Shown here in pieces: positions 24,618 to 60,100 of a stretch of DNA of 64,000 nucleotides. The stretch is from Cristatella mucedo (taxonomy: Eukaryota > Bryozoa > Phylactolaemata > Cristatellidae): the NCBI GenBank assembly GCA_009760855.2, contig WPIO01000114.1, positions 247,001 to 311,000 of the forward strand, given 5' to 3'. Made by a program: the position numbers and the translations under genes. A model generated the notes under the pieces. The model was given only the letters and a program-made list of their open reading frames with translations. It was not told where the DNA came from and made no database searches. Each line of letters opens with the position of its first letter. Within the stretch, counting starts at the first letter, position 1.

Positions 24618-25859
24618 ACGGCGGCGGCGGCAGCCATCATTGCCTCCTACTCCGACCTCTCTATGCCACCGCGAAGTGGGGACTGCCCGCGCACACTGCC
24701 ACTGCCCCGGGTCCTTGTAGAAATGCCCGAAGCGTGCTTGGCACCATGCTTCGGTCCTCCCATCGCCTTTGACTGCGGTGGCCTGCTGGTGCTTCTGTCA
24801 ACCGACGACCGTGCGTCTGCAAGCTGGGCATTTTTCGCTAAATGAACGTGTGCTTGGCACGCTTGCGCACCGGCCGCTGCTAGCGCATAGAAACGTCTGA
24901 TGCTGCATCGAAAGCGCCAGCAAAGCCAGCAAAAGCGGTGTCAGGCATCAAGTATTGCCTGTCGCAGCATATGTTGTGCTGACAAACTTTTCTGAACACG
25001 ATCGAAGACGTTCCAGCCAGGTCTATTTATCTACGCCAGTTCCGTGCACATTATATTTTTCAACATCGATTTCGACCGTTTCTCGCTTTTGGAGCGAATT
25101 TTAGTCATGTTTCCTATCGTCATCGTATCTGTTTCGTAGCAGCACCTGAAAGCACCACGATCGTTCGAAATTGGGAGAATCATGTTTTTTGTTTTGGGTT
25201 GCTTGAAGGCTGTGGTGGGTGATGATGCAGTGAAGGAACACGCCCGGGTAGTAGTGTGAGAAACGGCAAGGCAAAACGGGTCGGACGAGCTCAAGCAACG
25301 ACCATCGGTAGTACTTTCTGGGCTTACATGAATGGGCTGCTATGTCAGTGTTCTATGTCAGTGTCATCAATCAGTTTACTTGCTTGCCGTCGGCCAACCT
25401 ACAGGCAGCGTGCCCAGAGACTGATTTAAGGCTATGTCCGGCCCTGTGCCTAATTTATTAATATCATTATTATCATCATTATAGGGGGGATAGGAGATGA
25501 ATTTGCTGGTCGGGCTGACCGGAAGAGATACCAGATCCTTCTGCTGTTTGAGTTGGTATCCTACGATATCACATAGGTTGCTATCACTTGTCGCTAGCTT
25601 CAGTGTCCTCAGCAGACACTGAGCAATGCCGGCATTAGCCAGCGACCGAGGAGTTTGCATGTGGCCACTGCACGGGCACCGGTCCACTGGGGGGGGGGGG
25701 TGCATACAACACTAAACGTTTTGTTCTGTTTAGGCAAGACGGCCTCTCCCCGTAGTGCTTCACTGGCCCACGAGCTCGAGCTACCCCTCCGCCGTTCCTG
25801 CGCTCCTACTGGGAGAGCGGCAGCGGAAGGATCGAGCCCGAACACTCACGAGTGGCTAC

Positions 25860-26151
25860 CTCTGTGTCTCTCACTCTCCTTGTCTCTCTGTCTCTGCCTG
25901 TCTCTCTCTCTCTCTCCTTGTCTCTCACTCTCCTTGTCTCTCTGTCTCTGCCTGTCTCCCTCCTTGTCTCTCACTCTCCTTGTCTGTCTGTCTGTCTGTC
26001 TCTCTCTCTATCCCTCTCTGTCTCTCTCTCTGTCTCTCTCTCTGTCTCTCTCTCTCTCTCTCTATCCCTCTCTGTCCCTCTCTGTCTCTCTCTCTGTCTC
26101 TCTCTCTCTGTCTCTGTGTGCGTTTGTGTGTGCCTCTCTGTCTCTCTGTCG
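25860..26151. repeat. (CT)n/(TCTG)n microsatellite
   Basis: Imperfect CT array with TCTG and CCTTGTCTCTCA units; a LINE A fragment follows without a gap. Confidence 0.96.
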
Positions 26152-26313
26152 GTTTTGTCGCTCACTTTTAGGTCTCTTCATTCTATGGCTCCAGCCTATC
26201 TTTCAGAGATACTACCCCATCAGGCAAAGCATCGTACCACTCGCTTTTCGGAATCCAACAGTCTAGAAATACCTCGTACAAACCTTATATCCTTTGGAGA
26301 CCGTGCATTTTAC
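26152..26313 (+). mobile_element. LINE A, short fragment fused to a (CT)n-type array
   Basis: Starts at GGTTTTGTCGCTCACTTTTA directly after the simple repeat, codes SLTFRSLHSMAPAYLSEILP and breaks off after GDRAF. Both ends are truncated. Confidence 0.75.
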
Positions 26314-26933
26314 ATGCGAGGCTGCACATTGCTAATGGACAGCCACCAGGCATGATGACTCTGTCGTCGTGCAACTCAGCACAAGAGCTTTTTGTTCTGA
26401 GAGTTGATTGACGTTCGCCTAAGCAACGCGTCGGTTCTTCATCATTCCACAAATAACAGTAGGTGTATCTTGGATGTCAAAACGGAACAGCAACATCTTC
26501 AATGTGGACACCTAGCCAGGGCCCATGAAAGGGTCCTGCGAGGACAAAGACATCGTACAGAATTCATGTTCGTTTTTATGCTGCTGATCAAACAGCATGG
26601 ACCAAGCATACATTTTCAATTCTTCAACGGTTGGCCACACAGGCGTCAGAGTAGCATGCAGCCACGTCTTATTATAAGTGAAAGCAGCGTCGATCCTGCT
26701 GCTGCTCCTCTGAGACACGTGCTGCCAATTGCTGCACGGCTGACTGCTGATAGTGTCGTCAGAATTAACAATCGTCGAGCGGTTTGTTTGCGTGACAAAC
26801 AGAGCAGACAAAAGAGCGGCCCACTTTAGATGACGTCAGCAGCGCCAGTGGCTACGACGAGGCTACGACTCACAGGCGACGCACGGGCTCGAAAAACGAG
26901 TAAGGTTGTATGTTTGTGGATTCTCTGGAGCCT

Positions 26934-50913
<23,980 letters not shown>

Positions 50914-51469
50914 GCTTGCGCCGACGGCTCGCGCAGCAGAAGAGCGAAGCGGCCTCCGCCGAAGCGCGCTCGCACCGGAAGTGTTCCCGAGACCTCGTTC
51001 GCGCCCTAGAGAGAAGTTCACTTGTTGCGCTGTCCAAGAACCGAAAAGCCCATCTGTGTATAGTATTTTCAGTCTTAGTATACAATTAAATGCACTCTGG
51101 TCTCTAACGATGCAGATTTGTCAATCGCAGCTGCTACTACGTTCTCCAAGCCACAGTCACCCGCCTACTTTATGTACACGCCCCCTGTCCATGGAGCTGC
51201 CCCCCACCGCAAGTACGCCTACTCACATCTATGAAACGTGCTGCATATCGCTGTTCCTTGAAAACCGTGTTTAGTTTATATAGAGCGTTAATACAACTCA
51301 ACCTCTACCCAGGCGCTTTACAATATGCATGTTTCGAGCCCACGACCTCGGTCATTAAATGCATTCACCTTGACCTCGATGGTCAAAGCTACGCCTAAAA
51401 CCGTGGGCGGAGCCGGCCGAGCATTAGCTGTGCCTGGCAGCCCTGAAGCTCAACGCCGTACTTCGAGAC

Positions 51470-51620
51470 ACTGGCGCTCTTTACTTCAATACCCGGGTGT
51501 GGGTTCGAGTCTTGCAACAAGCAATACCTTGTTGCCCTCCGCGAGCGGTTTAATATCGGTAGCTAAAGACTCTTCTGCCGCTATATAGAGAGGCTGTTTT
51601 ATCAGCTAACATTTACTTTA
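51470..51620 (+). mobile_element. tRNA-derived SINE
   Basis: B box GTGGGTTCGAGTCTTGC, body with CTCCGCGAGCGGTTTAATAT, end GGCTGTTTTATCAGCTAACA. Confidence 0.6.
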
Positions 51621-51819
51621 CTTCGCTTCTTCTGTCGCGTGCCTCCTGCCTTTCTAGTGTTACTTTACGTCGCCTCTTTCTGGCACTACCGACGTTGCTA
51701 ATTTGCCTATCATCCGAGTTCACCTTCGCCTGAGTAAGAGGTGAGACTTTTTTTATTCCACAATAATTCAAGTATCGCTCGACAATGCTGCCTGTCGTTT
51801 CCAGATTTGAGTCAGGCAA
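51613..51819 (-). other. Orphan reading frame, possible exon
   Basis: Sixty-eight codons without ATG, ending RKRRRKVTLERQEARDRRSE-VK and a stop; it starts just after a possible AG acceptor (GCCTAG). The composition (LETTGSIVERYLNYCGIKKV, then a basic tail) is protein-like, but no partner exon was found. A SINE ends directly at its 3' side. It may be chance. Confidence 0.2.
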
Positions 51820-52195
51820 ACTAGGCTTTTGTGGATGTTTACACGGGATTTTTTGCAGGAAAAATTGAGGGGGGATGCTTGCAGTTTATTGTGCTGTGAC
51901 GCTTTTACAGTGGCTTCACTTGTGCTGTCGCTTGCGCCTCGGAAGCCTAAGATCGCTGCAAAGCCTGACGAAGATCGTCACGACAGGTAAGCTATCGGAA
52001 AGATTGCTAACGATCGAGTGAGCCTGGAGGTAAGTAAATCTCAAGCGAAATCTGGCCAGTTCACAGCATCGACTAGGTGGGCGCTAGCTTACCTCGCTAT
52101 TCTCATGCGCTACACGCTGGCTGCCATCTAACAGTGTCTGTCAGTCACGCGTCGGGCTACTAAGCTCGGAAGTTCGACTCCGAACCAGGGAACCT

Positions 52196-52224
52196 TACCA
52201 AAGCCTCCTACGGAGGCTTTGGTA
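52196..52224. repeat. Perfect 13-bp hairpin
   Basis: TACCAAAGCCTCC, loop TAC, GGAGGCTTTGGTA. No T run follows. Confidence 0.75.
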
Positions 52225-53163
52225 TCTATCGCAGTACAAGGGCTTTCTTTTTCAGCGTAGAAATTAATGCGAAACCTTTGCAGCAAAGCCCTGAAATGAA
52301 AAATCGGAAAAGAAAGATTCCATTATTTTCGGAGACACCAACAAAATAATAGTTTGCTTGCAATACCTTCGTGCTTGAGGTATCGCTTTTGCACATTTAA
52401 TCCTATTTATAAGGTTTTATTAAGAAGATAAAATAATGCTAAAGACGGGAGGTTAATTATAAAATGAACTCAACGAGGTCCCCCTGTCCCGATTAACAAA
52501 TTTTAACTTACAAACTCCAGCGTCTCTTGTCGACTGCTACCACGGTGCAGAAAGCATGCCTCCGAGCCCTCAGCAAAGCCCTACAATTGGTTCGACGGCG
52601 GACTCCCAGCACCTGGGCTAGATCGATCGGATAAAATAACTTGCATTGACACACATCACCTGTCGAACATCGAATCATAAATATTGTAACATCCCTTCTT
52701 AAATAGCCGGCAATAGCCAGCATTTATCATGCTTACGGTTCTACCCCTGGCACCGGTCAAACGATATTATGTGGTCTTCGCCGTTATGGACGCCAGGTGT
52801 CGTTTTCACAGCGTCTTTAGCTTATTACCAGCTTCATGTGCTAAGCTACATCCGTGTATGCAGTTAACATGTGCTACAGAGACGAACGGCAGCATCCAAA
52901 GCTGTCCATGTATTACAGAATCTAACGAGATAGCTTTAGCTAGCCAGAGGACAAAATGTATATTTCGAGCGAATACTTCACATACTCCCTAGGTCAACGA
53001 GCAGCAATATGTGGTCAAAATGGAGGCGCCAAGGCACGATTTGACCAGGTTAATAACTGACGGCCACTTGAGCTAGAAACATCTTCTAAAGGTGCTTCAC
53101 TAGCCCTTTAAACTGCAGCGTATTTAGCCATTATTGTTTACATTTTCCAGCTTTCAATTACAG

Positions 53164-53379
53164 CTACTTCTTCCCGTGTGCTACAAAGCACATATCCGGT
53201 TCGATGCCATAGACCAGCCCAGCAGCTCGGCTCAGCAATTCGGTAAAGCCCGGCTTCAGTGAGCTGATTCTACGATTCAGTTGCAAATAGAAGTCAGGTC
53301 TAATTGACGAGCGGCCTCGGGTAATATTGACATTCTTGGCTTTTGCAGTCACCAGGCTGAGGTGACTTCTTGGCCTCAT
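53164..53379 (-). other. Orphan 71-codon reading frame
   Basis: ATG-initiated frame reading RPDFYLQLNRRISSLKPGFT then ELLSRAAGLVYGIEPDMCFV before its stop. It lies downstream of the terminal exon of the unidentified gene. I recognise no family; a random frame is the simplest alternative. Confidence 0.2.
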
Positions 53380-54077
53380 TAAACTAAAAAAGCCCTGCTA
53401 CCAATGCAAGCTTTCGCTAGCTTGCGTAGGTAAAGAAAATCGCTTTGCACAGCAAGAGGGCCGGTGCAGATACGGTCGCTGCACAGATGAGCACTGATAC
53501 TTAAATGTGCCAGAAACACATACTTTCAAAGTTTATTACCATGGGGCATGGCACAAAGATTGCATCAAAGCAGCCGCCATCATGGGCAGCCATTTGCACA
53601 AAGGTCATTTCATAAAAACAATGGCGCCATTCGTCCACAGCAGTAAGCAAGGTGTAGATTCGATAGCCTCTCAATTCCTAACGAAGAATGCACGAAATGA
53701 TCTAAATGGCCACGATGGCCGCTGGCTTGCTCGAACGATGACCCACTTGCTAAAGGACCCGTCCCGGGCAAGTATGCAGTCACACCCCATCCGAACGCAC
53801 ATGCCTCAGCATAAAGAGCTGGCCTTCAGCATGATGGAGGCCGGCGAGACGGCCGCCAGGCGGTGCAGCGAATCAGGCAAGACTTGAATGCCACCTCAGG
53901 ACACACCCAGAGAGGGCTGACTAGCAATGGCGTGTGCGGCTTTGCAGGAGCACGACTACAAAGTCGTGTCCTAAAAAAAACGTACGACTCCAGGGGTGGC
54001 AGCAGAGATCTGCACACGTCAAAAGATCTCGGCTCCAGAGATTGTTCACCTTCACTGGCAGTGTTGGCACTGGGCTG

Positions 54078-54161
54078 TCATTCCACACTCTCCACAAAAG
54101 CCGAGGACTTGGGCTTGGGGTGAGTCCTCAGGCTTTCAACGGCCCGGACGGCATCGATATC
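54078..54161 (-). CDS. Unidentified gene, probable terminal exon
   Basis: Follows GGTATTTTGTAG in phase 0. Reads DIDAVRAVESLRTHPKPKSS, AFVESVE and TGA. A TTTATT on the plus strand near 53532 (AATAAA on the minus strand) could be the poly(A) signal. An alternative terminal exon near 53.8 kb fits less well. Confidence 0.45.
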   Translation of the reverse strand, partial: DIDAVRAVESLRTHPKPKSSAFVESVE

Positions 54162-57100
54162 CTACAAAATACCGACGCATGCAACTTCAGTTCAAGAAAT
54201 CACGACGGCTGAGAACGTGCCTCTTCGTACTATACAAAGATTAGCCACCGAGCAACAAGTTCCACTCGCACAGACCGCTCACAGCAGTGAACAGCGAGTG
54301 AGGGCGCCCTGATATGCAGGCCCACTCCCGGCACATGGGGGAGAGGGCCAAGGAGAGGGGCAAAGTGTGGAAAGGAGTGCCAGGAACTGATATTTTAAAA
54401 AACCGTTTTGTTTGTTTAAGGGACAGAGCGGTGGCAGCCAAACAGCCTCTTACACAACACACGCCTAAACGGCCGGCACAGCGTGGCTACTCACGTGACA
54501 CAAAGTCTTCAACGCGTCGGCCTGCAGCAATGATTCCAGCATCGGCCGGGCGTGCTCGCACAGGCCGGCAGCGGACCAGAGCCGGCAGGCGGCTCGCAGC
54601 ACGGCACCAGACTGCACGATAGCCGGCCGATGGCGCACTGCAGCGCAAACACCGGCGGTGGCTGTTAAAGCGCATCGTCAAGCAACATTGCCGACAAATA
54701 AAGCATCACCCCGGTTGATACAACACTACCAAAACTGACGGGTCGGGAATGAGATTCGTGGCAGCCGACGTGCGACGTCGACATGGCGGCTTAGGGTCTG
54801 CTTGCAATGGCTATGCCAGGGCAGGCTTCCCGTTTAACATACGGTATCTGTTGCAACAGCATTCGAAGCATGTTCGCTTGGAATTCAGACTGACTACAAG
54901 CCCGATTCGTCGATTAACCGACAGAAGTACAATCAATGCCTGCTGAGTGTTGCCTTAGCACATTGACCGAGCAAGTGTGTGTGCGTGTGCCATACAGACA
55001 AACGTGGACATGAGCTACTACACTCAATACAAGTAAGCTGAATGGATCCTTCTCATCGTTACATCGGGCCGCGCCCCCAAACTACTGCAGTCGCGTACTC
55101 CGCTTATGAGAATACACGCTCGTGCTGGCAAATGGTCATTCTCATAGGCGCAGTATTCCCGTATGCAGAGTGAGACTATAGCTAGAGTAAATCTGGGACG
55201 CGAAATTGCTATTCTTATAAGCTGAGCATTCCTATATCCGATATTCTTATACGCAAAGTCGACGCCCATGCTATTCACTTTCTCGACTGCCCTGCTGACT
55301 CAGCTAAGCATTTCAAATTCTCTTGTTGTCTAAGATGAATTCTGTTGGCTACCGTATGCGCAGTGAAAGCCGCTTAGGCTGTGAGTGCACTATAGATAGT
55401 TGGTTTCACTGCTGATCGATGTGAAAAAAGTTGGTGGCAATCAAAGAGTTTGATGCGCTTAAAGGCCGAGAGGTGTCCAAGCACAGACACACACAACTGT
55501 GAGTGCTGTCAGACGTTACATATAGTCTTTGGCACATCGCCAAATTGATGTTTACTAAGATCTATGCAAAGCTAAAGGGAAATCGGCATAACTAGAGGCT
55601 GCAATTGGTGCCAAAACATAAAACCAAGCAAGAGAGAATTAATTATATTCTAAAGCTAGACCCAGACTGAGACAGTAACCAGTGAGGTTCGAAAAGGAAC
55701 AACCTGGAAAACTTCGCTGTTTTGCCAAAAAAGATTCAAAGCTCATAAACCATAAACATTGAAAAAATGATAATATTCTAGATCATATATTACTGTATTA
55801 TAAATGTCCTCTAGCGTGTGCAGGAAAATAGACGTGCGGTCCTCTGCAGTGGCTTGCTGCTAAGCCTGGTATTTGGTCAGCAAAGAGTTCAGATATGTCA
55901 ACGTTTCATTCCATCATAGTCCTTAAGTTTGATACTGCTTCTGATTTTGTGACTACAAATCAACTTACGAGGATTTCTGCCTATAAACTCACAAATGAAT
56001 AAATAGACGGTAACACCGGCCGCCGTGCTGCAACCAAAAGACATCCTCATCGAGCCGGCGATGCTCGCTGTGCGATTGGTGTTAAGCTGAGCAGAGCACA
56101 GGCGACTACCACGCAAGCACTGGCACTGGCACAGGCAAGCACACTGGCACCTGTGGCAGCAACGAGGTCAATGCTGAGCTGAGCAAAGGATCGCTGGACG
56201 CTGCGTAGGACGTCGCCGCGCCGGGTCGTGCACGCCTCCACGGCGCCGAGCAACTCGACCAGCGAGCACTCGCTCACGTCTGCCGGGCGCAGTCGTACGG
56301 AGAGAGCAGTTTCCTGCCAACAGAAGAAGCCGGCCCCCGCGGCTGCGGTCATGGAAAGGGGAGCTGCGGCGGCAGCAAGCGCCGAGCGAGCGCTCGCGTG
56401 GCAGGCGCCTTTAAACAGCTGCCTCGGCACAGGTGACGAGCAGGCACGGGAGGAAGCTTTAGCTCTGCAGGTCCTGGACTGTGGAACTCGCTTCCACAAT
56501 TCTTACGCAACGACATCTACTCTCCTGAAGCCGACTATGGCACATCTTTTTCAGCGGTCCTGAACTGCTACTTCTATGCTACTCACTACCTCAACTGCTC
56601 TCCTAACTCTGCTATGCTTCCCACTTTCTCTTTGTTGCGTGAGACGAAGTCTGTTGGCTACCGAATGCGTACCGAAAGCCGCTTAGGCTGTGAGTGCGCT
56701 ATACAAAACTCTCCTGCGTAATACCCACATGGTCTTTATGACTTTGTGGAGTTACTGACGGAGATACATTACATTACATTACATTAGAGCGGGCCTCGGC
56801 TCAACAGGGCCCAGCACCGGCCTCGGAGCTCTGAGTCAGAAGTGCACACGACAGTCGTAGCAGTGGCCTGCGCTTTGGCTGGAGCACGTGAAGCACAGGC
56901 TGCCGAGACAGGTCGACCAGGGCGGAAGTGGTGGTGGTGGGGGGAGGGGCAAGCAATGCTGACTCGCCCGGCCCATCCATACGCCGCCGCCGAATGGGAG
57001 GAGGCATCCCTTCGTCGGCAGCAGCGCAAGACGATTGTTTGACACGCTCTTTACTTTGCTCGCTCGTTCGACTGGGGGTCCGCTAATTGCCAGGGCTAGT

Positions 57101-60100
57101 GGCAGGCACTCGACGACCAGCGCGGCGGTCGCCGGCTGTCACCAGATTAGATAGGCCGTGGACCGGCGTGGGCAGCGAGGGAGCCCAGAGAACTCACACT
57201 GCACAACCCAGGTCGTGCAGTGTGAGTCCTGCAGTGGACAATCTTTTATTTCACACTGCCATCGGGTTGATAGCAGCTAAGGCTCGTCTGCCACTATATA
57301 AACGAGGCTGTCATATCAGCTAACACCTGCTGTTACTTTTTACTTTATCTCGCGGGCCTCAAGCGGCTGACCAGCAGGGCACACTAGGTCGTCTTCTGCC
57401 CTGTGGCTGACTGCTCGAGGTTCTGAACTCTGAGGTTCAGGGGGAGGGTCTCAACTCCTAGCTCTAAGATTGTTACCAGTCAATTGAAGGTAATCGTAAT
57501 TGGGTGGTCTGCAATACAAACTGGCAAGCATAGTACCCGGGGCAAGAAGGCAACCTGAATGGTGCTCGAAAAACCTGCTGTCAACTTGCCACAGGGCAGA
57601 GATGCTACGGCATTGTACCCAGCAAGTAATGCAATGAGAATTCGTGGCAACTTCCGGTGGTGGCAAACCATGCCCATCAATCGTGCCCTCGATCTATGGG
57701 CTTGCTTGGCCTGACCGGCCACCATCGAGCAATGGAGAAGCACATAGCACCGACTAGGCGACCGACAGACCGACCGATTGGACTGCCATGCCATCGCCAT
57801 GATATCGGCAAGACTTGCCAGCACTGTAACTAGCCAGCAGCATCGTACCCGGATGCTCATTCAGATCTCACATGCTTTAGGCCAATCGTGCATGTCACAC
57901 TTTCCAGGAGCTGTAATGGAGATGTCCTTACTAGTCAAAAAAAGATCCTCTAACAGGGCAACCATTTACAACCACTTGCCCAAACGACCTCCGGTCTAAG
58001 CTAGGCACGCAAAGGAGTGCTTCGCCATGGGACAAGGTGCTCGCACTTGAAGACCCAGGTTGTGGGTTCGAGTCCTGCAGCAGGTGATCCAACCTCCCCC
58101 ATCGTGAGCAGGGTGGTAGCCTCTAAGCTTCCTTTACAGCATAAATAAAGTGCAGAGAGATTTAGTGATCTTAGGATGCTACACAAATATTATTATTATT
58201 ATTATTATTATTGTTAAGGCTATTCTGCTATCAATGAACAAGGTCGGTAAGTCAGCTGACCTTTACCATCACTTCACATAGCACTGCTCAAGGTCTGGTG
58301 CCACTTCAAGCAGGTTTATGCAATGCACAATCTAACCTCAGAGGGCGCACACTGTGGACAAGGTGCTCGCACTTGAAGACCCAGGTTGTGGGTTCGAGTC
58401 CTGCAGCAGGTGATCCAACCTCCCCCATCGTGAGCAGGGTGGTAGCCTCTAAGCTTCCTTTACAGCATAAATAAAGTGCAGAGAGATTTAGTGATCTTAG
58501 GATGCTACACAAATATTATTATTATTATTATTATTATTGTTAAGGCTATTCTGCTATCAATGAACAAGGTCGGTAAGTCAGCTGACCTTTACCATCACTT
58601 CACATAGCACTGCTCAAGGTCTGGTGCCACTTCAAGCAGGTTTATGCAATGCACAATCTAACCTCAGAGGGCGCACACTGTTACCAAGATATGGCACCTT
58701 GGCTAAGCACCAGCAGCATGTCATGAATACAGTCGTCCCTGATTTATCACAGTTAATCAGTTCCAGACTCTACCGTGATAAATAAATTTCCGTGAAGTAG
58801 GATACTTTATATAAATCAAATATTTTCATATTTAAAGCACAGACACTTATCCATGATCGTCTAATTCGCTTTTTAACATTATTAGAGCCCCTGAAAAAGA
58901 AATAACACCCCTTTAGTCACCATAACACTCGTACTACCCAATATGTTAGACAAAATAAAACTAAAAAAAACTCCTGCGTAAAACCAACATAGTCTGTAAG
59001 ACTTTGTGAAGGTACAGACAGAGTTACATTACATTACATAACATGATCATCGACAGTTCACCTTCAGCTTCACCAGAGTCTCGGTGGGACTCGGAGCAGC
59101 AACGTCGTGAACACCCGTAGCAGCTCCGCCGCCGACATCCAGCGACAACGAGGTGGACAACGAAGTGGACAAAGAGCCGTCGTCGCCGTCACACGGCTCG
59201 CAGGTGCTTGTCTCTCTTTTGCTGAATTTGTCCAAGCAATTCGTCAGCAGCTGCTCCACAGAACCTACAGGAGGCAAGAGGCTAGCAAGCGCAGGTGGAC
59301 CGAGCAGAGCGAATAATGAAACCGAGGAGTGCAGAATGAATTCGAAAGCAAACGAATACATAAGCGAATAATAACAATAATACACTTGATAAAGCGCCCT
59401 TAGAGAACTCAATCTCTTTCTGGGCGCGTTATAATCACTGCAAAGGAAGCACGATCGAATGGTTAGTGGTAGCATGCTCAATAAACAACAATGATGATAA
59501 CGTGGTTAGGGGTGACATGCATAGGGTCACCATGCAAATGTGTTTAGTGGCAGCATGCACAGTGTCAGCATGCATAAGTACATCAAGGACGAATCACGGG
59601 GACCCACTAAATGCTGCAATAAATAGGTGCATTTTTAATTTCTTTCTAAATGTGGTCAAGTCGTAATGGCACACTAGGTAAGGCGGTTGCTTTCATGACC
59701 TCGGTCCCAAGGTCGTGGGTTCGATTCCTGTGGTGGGCGATACTTTATCGCCACTGCAAGCGGTGGTGATAGCCATAAGGGCTCTTCTGTCGCTATACAA
59801 TAGGATGCTGTTTAAGCAGCTAGGATAAAGTTAGGGAATGTCGTGACGGAAGTGAGTTCGACTGAGCATTTCATAAAAACAAAGGCAGCATATATTTCTT
59901 TTTGCTTTTTCAGCTTTTTGCTAAATACAACATGTGCAGGTGCACTGCTGCTGGTTATATTTTAGCTAGCCAAGCTCGATCTCAATGAGATGAGCCAACG
60001 ATATGTATTAGATCATGCATTAACATACAAGTGAATCATAGAAAGTAAATTACAGCTGGACTCCTCACTTGCAGAAGAATAAGAACATCTTCTAATGGTA

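Larger units (their letters stand above)
24618..26933. other. Region between the converging RPB9 and LDHD 3' ends
   Basis: Apart from the (CT)n array and the LINE A pieces I see no gene. A ten-G run lies near 25690. Both 3' UTRs must end here. Confidence 0.5.
51820..54077. other. Between LDHD promoter and unidentified gene
   Basis: Contains the 13-bp hairpin and one orphan frame. No repeats of the LINE or SINE families seen here and no supported gene. Confidence 0.4.
58030..58681 (+). repeat. Perfect tandem duplication, 2 x 326 bp
   Basis: 58030-58355 and 58356-58681 agree by eye at every base, including the (ATT)8 length. Each unit holds a tRNA-derived SINE (B box GTGGGTTCGAGTCCTGCAGC, end AAGTGCAGAGAGATTTAGTG plus ATT tail) and about 150 bp of unique sequence ending GAGGGCGCACACTGT. 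Confidence 0.9.

Noticed and set aside
53826-53906. Alternative terminal exon for the unidentified gene
   Set aside because: A possible acceptor precedes a short frame, but in the phase required it reads a basic low-complexity peptide; the exon at 54078-54161 fits better. Not fully excluded.
58060-58090. tRNA gene signals (B boxes GGTTCGAGTCC) here and at several other sites
   Set aside because: No cloverleaf with acceptor stem could be built; the sites sit in repeated SINE bodies.
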